Positions 11,401 through 22,249 of a DNA stretch of 64,000 nt are shown one piece after another (position 1 is the stretch's first letter; each line of letters opens with the position of its first letter). The position numbers were made by a program, and so were the translations under genes. The notes beneath the pieces are model-generated. The model was not told where the DNA came from and did no database searches. It saw only the letters and a program-made list of their open reading frames with translations. The stretch covers positions 1,483,064-1,547,063 of the forward strand of contig JAALGY010000037.1 of the NCBI GenBank assembly GCA_032358165.1. The letters are read 5' to 3'. The stretch comes from Diplosphaera chodatii (lineage: Eukaryota > Chlorophyta > Trebouxiophyceae > Prasiolales > Stichococcaceae).

Positions 11401-12680
11401 CATGACCACCTCGAACAGCGGGCGCGCAGCCTCCGCGCCGCTGCCGCTGCCGCTGGCGCCGCCGGCTGCGCTGGCGCCCTCAGTACTGCCCTGCTGCAGT
11501 TGTGTGGCTAACGACTGCACTGCCGTCAGCGCATGGTACCTGCGGACGACCAGAAGAGTGTGTCCTGCTTCCTCAGCCGTCCATGAGACCACTGCATGGT
11601 GTAGGTCTCAGTGTACAACTGACTGCGGGAGCCCCTGCCCCTGCAGCAGGCGCACATGCAGCGTCGGGCAGCGCGGCAAGCAGCAACCCACATCCTTGCA
11701 TCTGGACAAAAGGAAAGTCACCTGACGTCCGCAAACGCCATGTACTTGCTGGTCAGCACGCCGAGCAGCTCGCCGCTGGCGGCGGGCCCCAGCGCCGCCG
11801 ACAGGGCCCGCCGCAGGAGCTCCACGTCAAAGGCACCCCGCTCGGCGCCACGTGCCGCCCTCGCCAGCGCCATGACCGCCGACAGCGCTGACACCTGCAC
11901 CGCAGACAGCATCGCAGTGCAGGCCCAGTGACGGCCAGCGACGGCAGGCTTGCTGCCTGCCGGAAAGACCCAACACTGCGCAGGGATTTGCTGGCAGGAA
12001 GGGTTCAACGAACTGCCTCATGCGGCTGAAGTTGCCCCTTCTGGAGGAAACAACCGACCTGCAGCACCGCGTTCTGCCCGGCCAGCAGCTCCAGCAGCCG
12101 CTGCTCGAAGGCGGCGCGCTGCCGGGCCAGCCATACAGCGTGCCTTGCCGCCGCGTCCGTCGCGCCCCCTGCCGCCCCCGCCTCGCCCTGCGGGTGCACA
12201 GACTGCACGTCCGTACGTTTGCCCGGCTGGAGGGGCCTCTGCACCGAGGGCCTTTTCAATTCGGCTGGCCGCCGCCTTTCGGTGGGTCACCTTTTTGCGC
12301 TTGGCGGCCGGCAGCTGGCCGCGCGCGGCGGCGTCCAGGAAGAACAGCTTCAGCGCCTCCACCGCGGTCAGCAGCACGCCCTGCAGCAAGGCCGGCAACA
12401 GCTGTGGGTGCAGGTTCTGTGCACGCACCTGGGCACCCGCAAATGCAGGCCGCACGCGCATCCTGGCAGCCGTGCTATGCTGGGAGCACACAAAGAGGGC
12501 AAGCCCCTTCTGACCGTCCAGTCAGGACGCGTGCATGATGAACGAAAAGATGGTACTGCTCGCGTTGTCGTGTGCCGCGGGCTCCGCCAGCTTGGCCAGC
12601 AGCAGCGGCACGTTGTTGGCCGCCTGCAGCGGGGCGTCCAGCAGCGCCTGCCCCGCCGCCTCGACCGCAGCCTCAGCCAT
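8492..12680 (-). CDS. NOC4: Nucleolar complex protein 4 (NOC4, CBF/Mak21 family), multi-exon
   Basis: NOC4 works with NOP14 in the nucleolus in maturation and export of the 40S ribosomal subunit. Conserved blocks in order on the minus strand are: an N-terminal helical part (12680-12537 and about 12430-12290); AFDVELLRRALSAAL (about 11840); WLALLRCELPGDAYRRVLVK with PNPLLLADFL (10745-10600); LALNGLFILVTRHGLEYPAF with YRRLYGLL (about 10370-10270); RARFLQLADVFLASG and AAFAKRLARIALRAPP (about 10075-9945); FIHNLLRRHP (about 9710); DPYDEAEPDPARCRALESSL then WEVAAL (about 9260-9180); and LGDSYTSRIQ (about 8800). The last exon ends at a stop at 8492-8494 after GWDFTAA. A long Ala/Gln/Glu-rich insert precedes DPYDE, and an Arg/Lys-rich one lies near 11.0 kb. 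The start at 12680 is the first Met in the open N-terminal exon; an upstream exon is possible, and the junction between the first two exons is unresolved. Confidence 0.88.
8738..8759 (+). repeat. Interstitial telomere-like repeat in a NOC4 intron
   Basis: The run AAACCCTAAACCCTAAAAAC contains two adjacent CCCTAAA heptamers and a degenerate third. It lies in the intron between the last two recognisable NOC4 coding exons. CCCTAAA is the plant/trebouxiophyte telomere unit. Shorter matches occur in other introns near 5043, 50445 and 58495. Confidence 0.7.
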
Positions 12681-13379
12681 GCGGACTGCCTGCTGCGCCC
12701 CAGCCACTCTAACTTCTATCTGCCACCTTGCGACTTGCTAATGGTTGGAACTCTGCAGGGCGGCGTTGCGTCACAGGACGCTGGTCGCAGAGCCACCACG
12801 CATCAATGTGATCCCTCGAACATCATGGGACGCAGCATCTGTTCTCAGCTCCTGCTTGACCGCAATGCACCAGTCCTGAGGCGCTAATACCCAACTTGTC
12901 GACTGGTGCAGCCGCCGATTGGTGTCGGAACTGGCCAAACACGAGTGGCACTCAAAGTTGCTGATGCTGTAACGTCAGCTTGATGGTGAGTGGAAAGAAC
13001 GCAGCAGCATCTGCGATTTGTTTTTTTGGGAAAGTGTGCAGCACCTGAGGTTCGGCAGGGACATGCACCATGAGTATGTCAACTCAGTCAGCATGCTTAG
13101 GCCCAGATCCCCACGGTGTAGTCAACGCTCGAGGTGAACACGGTGCATGTGCGTTTGTTGGGAGGCCTGTGATGTGTCTGTCCAAACTTTGGTGCACAGC
13201 TCTGTCAGTTCCTCATGCAGGACCGCTGCGGACGCAGCGCGCGTCATGCATACCTCCCCCTGATGCAGCAATCGGCTTGCAGCGGGCTTGCTGAGCTGGC
13301 CCTCGACATCAACATCACAAGGCATGACTCCAGGCCGTCGAGCAGAGCGACGCAAGCCTGCAGCAGCTGCGGCGTGCCG
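12681..13379. other. Intergenic between tandem minus-strand genes
   Basis: It separates the NOC4 start from the LSM6 stop. No coding block was recognised. It probably carries the NOC4 promoter and leader and the LSM6 3' untranslated region. Confidence 0.5.
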
Positions 13380-14148
13380 TCATATGTTGCCAAAGGCGCC
13401 GCCGCCGCCCTTCACCGTGCTGATGTAGAGCACTGCGGGGAAACATGAAGGATCAGACTGTTGCACTTGGCACCGTGTTGGGCGTCGTGCAGCAGGGAAT
13501 CAGGACAGCTTGACCCGACGGTGCCTGGTCATCTTAGCTCGACCGCTGAGCCAGAAGAAGCCGGGTGTCCGGGCGCAATGTACAGCTGTGCACAGCACTG
13601 TCAGATGGCACGTCTGCCAGCCACGTGATGAGCTCACCGTTGTTGCCGCGGATGAAGGCGTCACCGTAGTGGTTCTTCAGCTGCCCGTTCACGTACTCCT
13701 GTGACATGGTTGCTCGGGACTCAGCACGCCGATCTGTGACGCACATGGCGGCCATCGCAGGGGTGCATGCTGCCAGCTGGCATGGTTGCGATGCTGTGCT
13801 GCCAGTGCATCCTGCTTGCCAGGTTCGTCAGTTCACGTGGCCAGGCACCTCAGTCTGCTCCATGGCGATGTTCATGTAGCCGTCCAGGCAGGCGAGGATG
13901 CCTGCAGGAGCACAGGCTGACCGCTTCGGTTGGCTGCGGTGCCAGCGCCACATTTCATGTCCGGCAGCTCTTGCGCAGAGCAGAGTAGCAACCACGCTGC
14001 TGCATGTGCCGCAGAACGCACCCCGGTAGTCGACGCCCGAGTTGAGCTTCACGACCACGGGCTTGCCCTTGATGGACTTGAGGAAATCGGACGGCGTTTT
14101 GGTGTTCGCTCCTGCTGCGGCGGGCGCCGCCGCCTGGCCGTCCGCCAT
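13380..14148 (-). CDS. LSM6: U6 snRNA-associated Sm-like protein LSM6 (4 exons)
   Basis: LSM6 is a subunit of the Lsm2-8 ring that binds the U6 snRNA 3' end and of the Lsm1-7 ring used in mRNA decay. Minus-strand exons are 14148-14022, 13901-13849, 13698-13638 and 13432-13380. They add up to exactly 98 codons including the stop, so the protein is 97 residues, as expected. The Sm1 motif is FLKSIKGKPVVVKLNSGVDY then RGILACLDGYMNIAMEQTE, and the Sm2 motif is GDAFIRGNNVLYIS. The protein matches plant LSM6 nearly residue for residue in these blocks. The ends are lineage-specific: an Ala/Gly-rich N-terminus and a GGGGAFGNI tail. The start is the ATG that opens MADGQAAAP. The gene is divergent from the CPEP mutase gene. 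Confidence 0.95.
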
Positions 14149-15018
14149 GGGGCACGCTGATGCTCCTCGGCAGGCGCCTTGGGTGCGCTGCGCAGTGCCG
14201 AGCAGGGGCTGCTGCGTGCCGAAGTGACCCGCTCCACACTGCGTCCGCGAGACTGAGTTTTCTGCACCTGATGCACGAACGCATGCAAACCTGAGGTCGC
14301 CCGACCACAAACAAGTGCACCCCGAGCCTGCACGCTGTCTGTCGCCCTGAAAACCGGGCAAGCTTTGCAAGTGATTAGCATTTGTGAACACTGCTCATAT
14401 GCGCCTGGCAACCTCAGATATCATGTGCCGCATGATGTGGTGACACACTCACCTGCTGGCTGTCACTTGACCCACAGTCGATCACGCGATGAGGTTTCTC
14501 AGCGGATTGATGCTGTCAAGCAAACTGGTGAACAACTGTTGTTATCACACTCGAGGAATCTCAGCAATCAGGCGAACGACACTGGCTGGTCTGCAGCACT
14601 TTCTCAGCGCTGAAGGCCTGTGTAGCGGCAATGGTTCTCGCCAAAACAGTCTGCGGCTGCAAAATGGACAAGTACAGTAAGATCAGAAGAGACGCTTCAT
14701 GCTTGCATCAAAAAGTGTCATCTGCACTTCTGCAGCTCAACATCTAGAAGGCGACATCGCGCGACCCACTCTGCAATTTGCAGTCTACTGTGTCAGGTGC
14801 CTCGCGTCCGCGAGTAACCTCACCCTGCTTGCCAATCCAGGTGCCGTCGGCCTCTGGTTCACAGGGCAGCAGCACCAGCTGATCCAGCGCCTGCGGCGGC
14901 CGGCTGGTCGTGGCAAGCATTTAGCATAGTCATGCTGCGCTTGGGAGTCAAGACCAGCGACGGAAACGTGAGCGCTGTTGCCTGCCTGTCCACTCGGGCT
15001 TGCTGAGGCCGCAGCGTC
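14149..15018. other. Divergent promoter region
   Basis: About 870 bases lie between the LSM6 start (-) and the assigned CPEP mutase start (+), so it should hold both promoters. No motif could be named with confidence and no coding block was seen. Confidence 0.5.
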
Positions 15019-17871
15019 ATGACTAGTGCTTCGGTCTGCCGACCGCAGTGCAGCATCATAGCCGACAGCAGCAGCTTGGCAACACAACCGCTCGTCCGCC
15101 GCTCAATACTGCGACAGCTGCACAGCAGATGCAACTGCGGTCCTGCTTCCAGCACACGGCCTGTGTCTGAGCTGTGTCGGCGGCAGCTGTCACGCCGAGC
15201 CCAGCGGAGGCACCACCTGACATGCACCAACGGCAGCGGCCCCGGCGTGCTGCAGGATCACGCGGGGGCGCGGCCCGCCAACCTGCTGCCGGGCCAGAAG
15301 GCGGCGCGGCTGCGGCAGCTGCTCGCCGGCGACACCTGCGTGCAGGTGCTGCGTCCGAAACACCGTCATTGGCATTGCCAGCGTCATCAAGGGAGCAGCA
15401 AATTGGATGATGCCCCGCGCGTTGAGCGTATGGATACACTGCAGCGGGCACATGTCACGGACCTACACTGCAGCGCTGCAGGCTGCCCATCTTGAACAGG
15501 TGCCGATTCGCACGCAAACAGGGCCCGGGTGTTGCATGTTGCAGGCGCCGGCGTGCTACGACGGTCTCAGCGCGCGGATGGTGGCGGAAGCAGGTGCACA
15601 CATGAGCCGCGCTCTGCGCTGCACTGTTTTCGGCGGCAGCAGGCAGGTTGTGCGCTCGTGGCACAACGCCTGACGCGCAAATTTGCCCAAGGACGAAGGA
15701 ACTGGGACCAACTTCTGGCTTCGGCCAAGCAGTGGATGGTTGTTTTGAGACGTTGCTCATTTCTCGTGCGCAGGCTTCCCCGTCAGCTTCCTGAGCGGCT
15801 TCAGCGTAGCCGCGGGCCGTGCCGGGTGCCCCGACACCGGGCTGCTGTCGTACGCGGAGGTCTTGGACTCGGCGCGCTGCGCTGTTGAGGTGCGTTCCTG
15901 CCGGACAACAGCAATTTCACTAACGCTTGCTCTCCTCGCGCCCCTTGCGCTGACACACGCATGAGCTCCGCCAGGCTTGCTGTCAGCGTTGGGGGGTCAG
16001 CCGGCAGCTTAGCGCCGGCACTTCGTTCAGCTGCTGTTGCAACATCTGTTGCGCATCAGCCCATCAGATGCTGCAAGCAGTGCGCATTCTCTGGATGCAA
16101 GTTGAGTGCTGCTGAGTATCGCGAACAGCCAATATCGCCTGCACCTTACTCGAGGCCAGCTCCATATCATCACAGCGACGCTGTGCACGAACCAGCTCCC
16201 TAGCCGCAGGCCGCACCAGGGGTGGCTATCATCGCCGACGGCGACACGGGCTACGGCAACGCCATGAACGTGAAGCGCACGGTGCGGGGGTTCGCCAACG
16301 CTGGGCTCGCCGGAGTGCTGATCGAGGACCAGGTGCCGCTTCTGTCGTGTGTGATACTCTCGACAGTGCGGTTCTGATTGTGCAACAGTCGTCTATAATT
16401 GGCACCTGAAGGCTGCCACTGACGCTGCCAGCGGTAACTGTCTTCTCACCCGAGGCAGTCTGGCACAGGAGCTGGCAGACCCTGCAACCTATTATGCCCC
16501 TGGGCTGCAGGTGTGGCCGAAGTCGTGCGGGCACGTGAAGGGGAAGCGGGTCATCCCTCGCGACGAGGCCATCTCCCGTGTGCGAGCCGCCTGCGATGCC
16601 AGGTGCATGAGCAGACCTTGCACCGTGACCATGGCTCTCTTCGGCGGAAGTCTGCAGTGCAGCCTGGCGGCTGCCATCATAGCACCCATGGTGTGGATGC
16701 ACGCTCGGCGCTAGGTGCACATGCATCTGTTGGCTGCATCCCAGTGCTCCCGCTTGCACTGAACACAACCGTTTCCTTGGCATCCCCTTTTCAACATTGC
16801 AACCGTCTGGAATTCATTTGATGTGCAGGGACGAGGGTCTGGACATCCTCATCCTGGCACGCACAGACGCGCGGCAGGCGGACTCGCTGGACGAGGCCCT
16901 CGCCCGCATCGCCGCCTTCGCTGAAGCTGGTGGGCCCCGGCACGGTGTTGGACCAACTGATGGGTGTCTGCATTGGAGCCTGCTGCATGTGTTACACTGA
17001 TGACACAGCCGATGCACGCCTGAACCCCAAGGCTGCGCCTGGATGTCTGACACCTGCCGTGCACCGCCGACGCCGCCGCGACACCAGAACGGCTCCTCAC
17101 CGCTGCAAACGATCGAGGGCAGCATGAGGGTGTGTTGCAGGCGCTGACATCCTGTTCATTGACGCGCTGGCCAGCGTCGATGAGATGCGCGCGCTGTGCT
17201 CGCTGGGGGGCGCCGCCGCCAAAGTCCCTAAGGTCAGCGCCGGGCACATGTCCAGACCTGCTCAGATCGGCGCAATATGGTGGTGCATTGCGTTGGCCAC
17301 CTCGATCTTGCAACCAAGATGCAGCTTCACGCGGCAGTTGAGCCCGCTGCTGCCGTGAGTATGTCGAGGGTGAGGTTGCTGTTCGTGACTTTCGCGAACT
17401 GTGAGTTCCAGATGGCGAACAATCTGGAGGGCGGCGGCAAGACGCCCATCCTGGCGCCGGCCGAGCTGAAGGGCATGGGCTTCGCGCTGGTGGCGTACCC
17501 TTTGTCACTCATGGGCGTGGCGGCGGCGGCGATGCGCAAGGCGCTCCAGGGCATCCGGACGGACGGGCGGGTCCCCACCCAGCCGGACCTGCCCACCTTC
17601 CAGGTCAGTGATCGAGGAGCTGAAAGCATTTGACGGCGCCAGGTGACGTGCGGCGTCTGGGATTTGCAGGCAGGGAGGTGCTGAGCCTTGGCAGAGGCCA
17701 CCAGTAGCGCTGGCTGACGGTGTGAGCTCGATCAAGGCTGACATGTGCATGACGGCCGCACAAGGCGACAGCTGAAGCAGTGGTGTGGCAGCGCAGGAGC
17801 TGCAGGAGATCGTGGGCTTCCCGGAGTACTTTGAAGAGGAGGCAAAGTACGCAGCGTCAGCGCAGCAGTAA
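15019..17871 (+). CDS. Carboxyvinyl-carboxyphosphonate phosphorylmutase-like protein (isocitrate lyase/PEP mutase family; 9 exons)
   Basis: It is a TIM-barrel enzyme of the isocitrate lyase / PEP mutase superfamily, closest in layout to plant carboxyvinyl-carboxyphosphonate phosphonomutase-like proteins; the in vivo substrate of the plant group is unclear. Exons are 15019-15345, 15545-15593, 15774-15889, 16210-16332, 16511-16602, 16829-16929, 17141-17232, 17412-17603 and 17797-17871. All phases agree and give 388 residues. Key blocks are APACYDGLSARMVAEAG, the metal-binding ADGDTGYGN (about residues 173-181), LIEDQVWPKSCGH with the signature Cys (about 201-213), LILARTDARQ, ADILFIDAL, MANNLEGGGKTP and GFPEYFEEE. 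The first ~75 residues are rich in Ser, Arg and Gln and lie before the catalytic fold, so they may be an organelle-targeting peptide. The exact start is less certain than the rest. Confidence 0.92.
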
Positions 17872-18291
17872 GCGCATCACGCATACAACCTTCTGCAGCT
17901 GCAGCGGTTGCAGCGACGTAGTCTTGGCAGCAGTTCGTGGTGATGTCAGCAGCGGCAGCAGCAGCACGGGGAGCTGTTAGAAGTGCAGCAGCAGGTGCAG
18001 GGCAGCAGCCTGACATGCATAGCGTATTGGATTCACTTGGACTGGGCGCCCCAGTTAACAAACACAATCACATTGCAATGCAGCGGATGGCCCTGAGAAC
18101 AAACAGTCGAAACGACACATAGCTGTCCGGTACAAACCAGGCTGGACAGGCTGCCAACCAATTGTTTTCTGACAAAAGCATGATGTCCACAGCAGAAGCG
18201 TACCACGCGTCCCTGACAAAACCCCTGCTTCACATCAATCTCTTCACTGAAGATGCTTCCTTTGGTGCAGAAATGCTTTTCCGTTTCAAAA
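17872..18291. other. Intergenic between convergent genes
   Basis: It lies between the stop of the mutase gene (+) and that of the small LEA-like gene (-). Nothing coding was recognised. The DNA is less GC-rich than the exons, as expected for 3' untranslated sequence. Confidence 0.5.
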
Positions 18292-18675
18292 TCAGGCCAC
18301 CGCAGCAAGCAGAGCGACCGTGGCCACGCCTGCCGTCACTAGCAGACCGCTTACAGGGTGGCCGGCGGACGCACCCTGAAAGGCGTCTTTGACGTTGTTG
18401 AAGGCATCACTGGCAGTGTCGCCCACTGTGTTTGCTGCACTGGATGCGCCGTCGGCCACTGTGTTTGCCGCATCTTTCGCTGTGTCCGCCACAGTGCTGC
18501 CGGCATTGCTGGTACCGTTTTGAACGGCCTCTACAGCATTGGAGGCGGTGCTGGCCGTGTCGTCTGCTGCGCTCTGTGCGCCCTGCAGCTCTCTACATCC
18601 CGCCGGCTTTGCCGCTGCTGCCACCACGAGTGCCGCGAACAGAACCACTGCGGTGATGTGCATACGTCTTGTCAT
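18292..18675 (-). CDS. Small secreted Ala-rich LEA-like protein, single exon
   Basis: This is an uninterrupted 127-residue frame from a real ATG at 18675 to a TGA. It has three parts. Residues 1-22 form a signal peptide: MTRRMH, then the hydrophobic run AVVLFAALVVAAAA. Residues about 32-100 form a low-hydrophobicity helix-like stretch of imperfect repeats rich in Ala, Asp, Thr and Asn, such as STVADTAKDAANTVADGASS and AANTVGDTASDAFNNV, with about 11-residue spacing as in group 3 LEA proteins. The last ~20 residues are again hydrophobic (VSGLLVTAGVATVALLAAVA), which suggests a GPI-attachment signal or tail anchor. It is the only clearly intronless gene here. The family was not recognised, and a stress or cell-surface role is a guess. 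Confidence 0.65.
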   Translation of the reverse strand: MTRRMHITAVVLFAALVVAAAAKPAGCRELQGAQSAADDTASTASNAVEAVQNGTSNAGSTVADTAKDAANTVADGASSAANTVGDTASDAFNNVKDAFQGASAGHPVSGLLVTAGVATVALLAAVA

Positions 18676-19735
18676 GCTTCAGTGCTGCTGCAGCAGCTCC
18701 CTTCCTTGCAACCTGCACCCAGAATTGTGCAGCTGAGACCCCAGGCACACCGCACTGACTGGTAGCAACGTGCGTGCTGTCTATGCATGCGGACGGTGTT
18801 TCGTCGCAAGAAGGTAGCGAAAGCCATCTCAGGAGCTGCTGAAATCAGACCCACGGTTCGCTGCCGCGGCACTTGCATGTGCACCTCGGCCATGCCAGTG
18901 CTGCTCACCTGTGCGGACTCGACGCCGGCAGACTGGTGGCAGATGATCGACTCGACTCAGATCTGACAGTCTGCGAGGAAGTACGAGTGCGGGAACGGCT
19001 GAAATGAGCGAGCGAGTGCATGTCACTCGGCTGCCAGCAGCAACTCGATGCCTCCGCTGAGGCGTCACGTGCCGCTGCCAGCGGGTCGTGCCGTGGCCCC
19101 TGCTGTAGACATACGGAGACAGGACCTTCATACGCCGTAGACTGGACCGAGGGGGGCACTTGCTGCGAAGCCCCATTCTTGCTCTGCGCGACGCATCAGT
19201 CCGACCCTGAAGCTTGCGCATGCGGCACAGTTCAACTGTTGTCTGTTGCTGGCAGCGCCAGGGGCTCCTGATCTTGCCAGCCTCTTTTTGACTGATTTCC
19301 ACACAACTATCAGCTGCTGGAGTGGCACCTACAGTGGGCAGTTGACCAAGTCATGGTCTGCAGAGCCGCTTTGACACTTGCGTTGCTGGGTGTCTGTGCT
19401 CTGCAGACCAGCAGCTTGCACACAGATGCCAATGTGCCGGTGAGAACTTCAAGCGCCTATGACTTTGTGCAGCCTGATGGCATGCGAGCGGTGCTATTGC
19501 GAGCTCAACGGGTGCTGGAACCTTGCAAATGCTGACGAAGGTTTCCTTTACGTCGGCAGGTATTTCCAGCTGCAGCCAGCGTCGACATTCCATCATCTGC
19601 GGACCTTTCAACAGAAGAGGCCAATGCTACACGGTGACATGCTGCTGCAAACTGACAGCATTGCGGCATTCCCGCATCATTGTGGTGCCAGCTGCATAGC
19701 CTCTGACCTTCTACATGCTGGCATCTGCATTGCAG
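18676..19735. other. Divergent 5' region of the LEA-like and desaturase genes
   Basis: It should hold the promoter of the LEA-like gene (-) and the promoter plus first exon of the sterol desaturase (+). An ATG-led frame at 19353 resembles a signal peptide (CRAALTLALLGVCALQ) and ends at a possible GTGAGA donor near 19440, but its phase does not join the next exon, so it was not used. Confidence 0.4.
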
Positions 19736-21507
19736 GTGTCTTTTCAGTACAGACGCCCACTGCCAGGCACCTGCAGCAGCAGAGCTGGCAGCCGCAGTGG
19801 CAGCCCCTGCAGCAGCAGCAGACCCAGCACAGAGCAGTGTGCAGACAGCCAGCGCAGCGCACGCGCAGCTGATCCAGGAGCTGCGCGACGAGAACGACTG
19901 GAAGAACGGGCTGGCGCTGTGGGTGTTCCCCGACAGCTGGGTGGCCGCCATGCCGCGCGTCGTGCGCTCCTGGCTCCGCTGCTACCTGATGTGCATGCTG
20001 CTGTACGTGGCGACGGGCAGCGCCTGGGCCTACTACATCTACGGCGTGTTCCGGCGGCAGCTGTTCGCCGGGGCGCACACGCCAGCTGCGTCCGACATGC
20101 TGGAGCAGATCAAGGTGCAGACACCAGGCGCTTGCGCCTTCTGCGCCAACTCATGATCAAGTTGACTGGGATGTGGTGTGGGCTGGCGTTGGCGAGCATA
20201 CTTATGTGAACCTGTGCGCCTACAACGCTGTGCGCCTCAGCCAGTTAGCGTGCTGCATGCGTCCGGTTCATGTGCAGTTGTGATGCTGGTGTTGCTGACC
20301 ATGGCCCGTCCCGCCCCGCAGGTGTCCTGCATGTCGATACCCATCTACTCGATGCTGCCGGCAGCCCAGGAGTGGGTCATCGAGCAGGGGTGGACGCGCG
20401 CCTACAGCCGCGTATCTAGCGTCGGCCTCGGCTGGCATGTCGCCTACTTTGTCGCCTTCATGACCAGCGTGGAGTTTGGCGTGTACTGGATGCACCGCCT
20501 GCTGCACGACATCCGGATCGGCTACAGGTGCCTTCGCCTTATTGGCTTAGCCCACTGCTTGCTGGAGGATGCTGAAGAAGAACACCGACAATCCTTGAAA
20601 GCTTTGCGTCGCCGAGGAGTTGCTGCTGCCATCGGCTTCGTGTTAGCAGCAGCAGCAGCAACCCGCACATGTCTGCACTACCGACATGTTTGCGTGCCCA
20701 TGCACCTCAGGACGCTGCACTACATCCACCACAAGTACAACAAGGAGCACACGCTCAGCCCCTTCGCCGGCCTCGCCTTCCACCCCCTGGACGGCATTCT
20801 GCAGGTGTCGCCCGTGCAATCTTATGCCCGGCATCACACAAAATCACAGTGTTCACTTGGTGCTCTCTGGCACTGTCCGGTGTGCAGCTGCAGTCTGCAC
20901 GCGCATTGTGCTGGTGACTGCTGTGCACATGACTGGCTCCCGCTCGCACATGTTGTGTGACGGGTGTCGCTGGCTTCCCCTGCCGCAGGCGATCCCGTAC
21001 TGCTGGACGCTGTTCTTCATCCCCGCGCACTTCCTGACCTTCGAGATGCTGCTGTTCCTCACGGGCATCTGGACCACCAACATCCACGACTGCGTAGACG
21101 GCAAGGTGATGATGACCACGAAGTAATGCGGGCAAACCCTGTTACCGCCTCCTGCATTGCGGTTTTGCTCTGCGAGCCTGGAAAAAACTGAGAAGAACTG
21201 CCTTTTCCAACGGCAGGTGGAGCCAATCATGGGGGCGGGCTACCACACCATTCACCATACAATCTACAAGCACAACTATGGTGAGCATGTCCGAGCTTGC
21301 CGCTGATCGATAGTTCACACAGGGTGCCTGCAGCGGCAGGGCTTCCTCTGCTATGAGCATCACCAGCGCTTGCAGCCACGTAAATGTCTGACATGCCATG
21401 CAGGCCACTACTTCATCTACATGGACAAGCTGTTTGGCTCGCTGGTGACGCCAGCAGAGTATGCAGCCGCCATGGCAAAGCCAGGCACCACCTTGAAGGC
21501 AGCGTAA
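19736..21507 (+). CDS. STE1: Delta7-sterol C-5 desaturase (fatty acid hydroxylase superfamily; 6+ exons)
   Basis: It introduces the C-5 double bond in sterol synthesis in the endoplasmic reticulum, using a di-iron centre. Exons are about 19736-20114, 20322-20527, 20711-20814, 20989-21105, 21217-21280 and 21414-21507, with agreeing phases. All three His boxes are present: [17 protein letters not shown] (split by the third acceptor) and [31 protein letters not shown] and [10 protein letters not shown] match plant STE1/ERG3 almost word for word. Membrane segments are visible at [20 protein letters not shown], in the [10 protein letters not shown] region and at [10 protein letters not shown]. The end [18 protein letters not shown] is also typical. 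At least 300 residues are visible. The start codon was not identified: an Ala/Gln-rich stretch precedes the conserved [11 protein letters not shown] and may continue into an upstream exon. Confidence 0.93.
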
Positions 21508-22249
21508 CGGTCGAACCAGGCGACAACGGGATAGCGGACAGGCAGTGAGCACTAAGGACTGAAGCAGCAGCTGAGAGCGGTCAGCAGTGGCTGTAGGCAG
21601 AGGGAGTAGTCATTGGGAGAGTGCAAGCGTGCGGGGACTGTGACTGAGGCAGCATGCAGCATTGGTTCACGGAGAGGGACTGACAGTCAGAGCAGATTGC
21701 TCAGATCTCACAGGTGTGATATGGTTTCCAGCACTGCGGGGGATTCAACACTTGTATATACCTTGGAGCGTGACCGGGCTTGTCGCTGATTGCTGTAGAC
21801 ATAAGCGCTTGCACATGCTGCATACGAACAGCAATACAGCACATCAGCAACCTCGGTAGCATCCCCGAGTGTACCGAGCCGCAATGCTGTAGCATCAGAC
21901 TGTCGACAACAACGCCGCACAGTTGCCGAACCGTAGCAAGCTGAATAGCTGGTGGGCTGCTGCCTGCTGCGACTGCCTACGCCTGCCCTGGAGTGCCTGT
22001 GCAATCCCAATCCAGATGCGCCACAATGCCATTGTGGACATCGCAACAGGTGTTTGCACAGTGTCTTCCGATCGTTAGGACGAGCGGACTGTGCCATGGT
22101 ATTGGCATGACCAGATGAGACGCAAAACGGCGGGACACCCGTCGAGCATCCGCTCTGAACCTGCTGTCGGCAAGTGGCAGCAGTGATCACACCATTGCTT
22201 GGGTACCAGCAAACGCGTTCAGAGTACTGCTCATCCTCAGCACATCAGC
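21508..22249. other. Intergenic between tandem plus-strand genes
   Basis: It contains the 3' flank of the sterol desaturase and the promoter and leader of the PP2C gene. No coding block, repeat or RNA gene was recognised. Confidence 0.5.

Noticed and set aside
18829..19302. 157-codon minus-strand frame between the LEA-like and desaturase genes
   Set aside because: It is Arg/Ser-rich without domain, signal or conserved pattern and lies in a promoter region.
19353..19535. ATG-led hydrophobic frame considered as the first exon of the sterol desaturase
   Set aside because: Its possible donor (phase 0) does not match the phase needed by the next exon, and sterol desaturases do not need a cleaved signal peptide.
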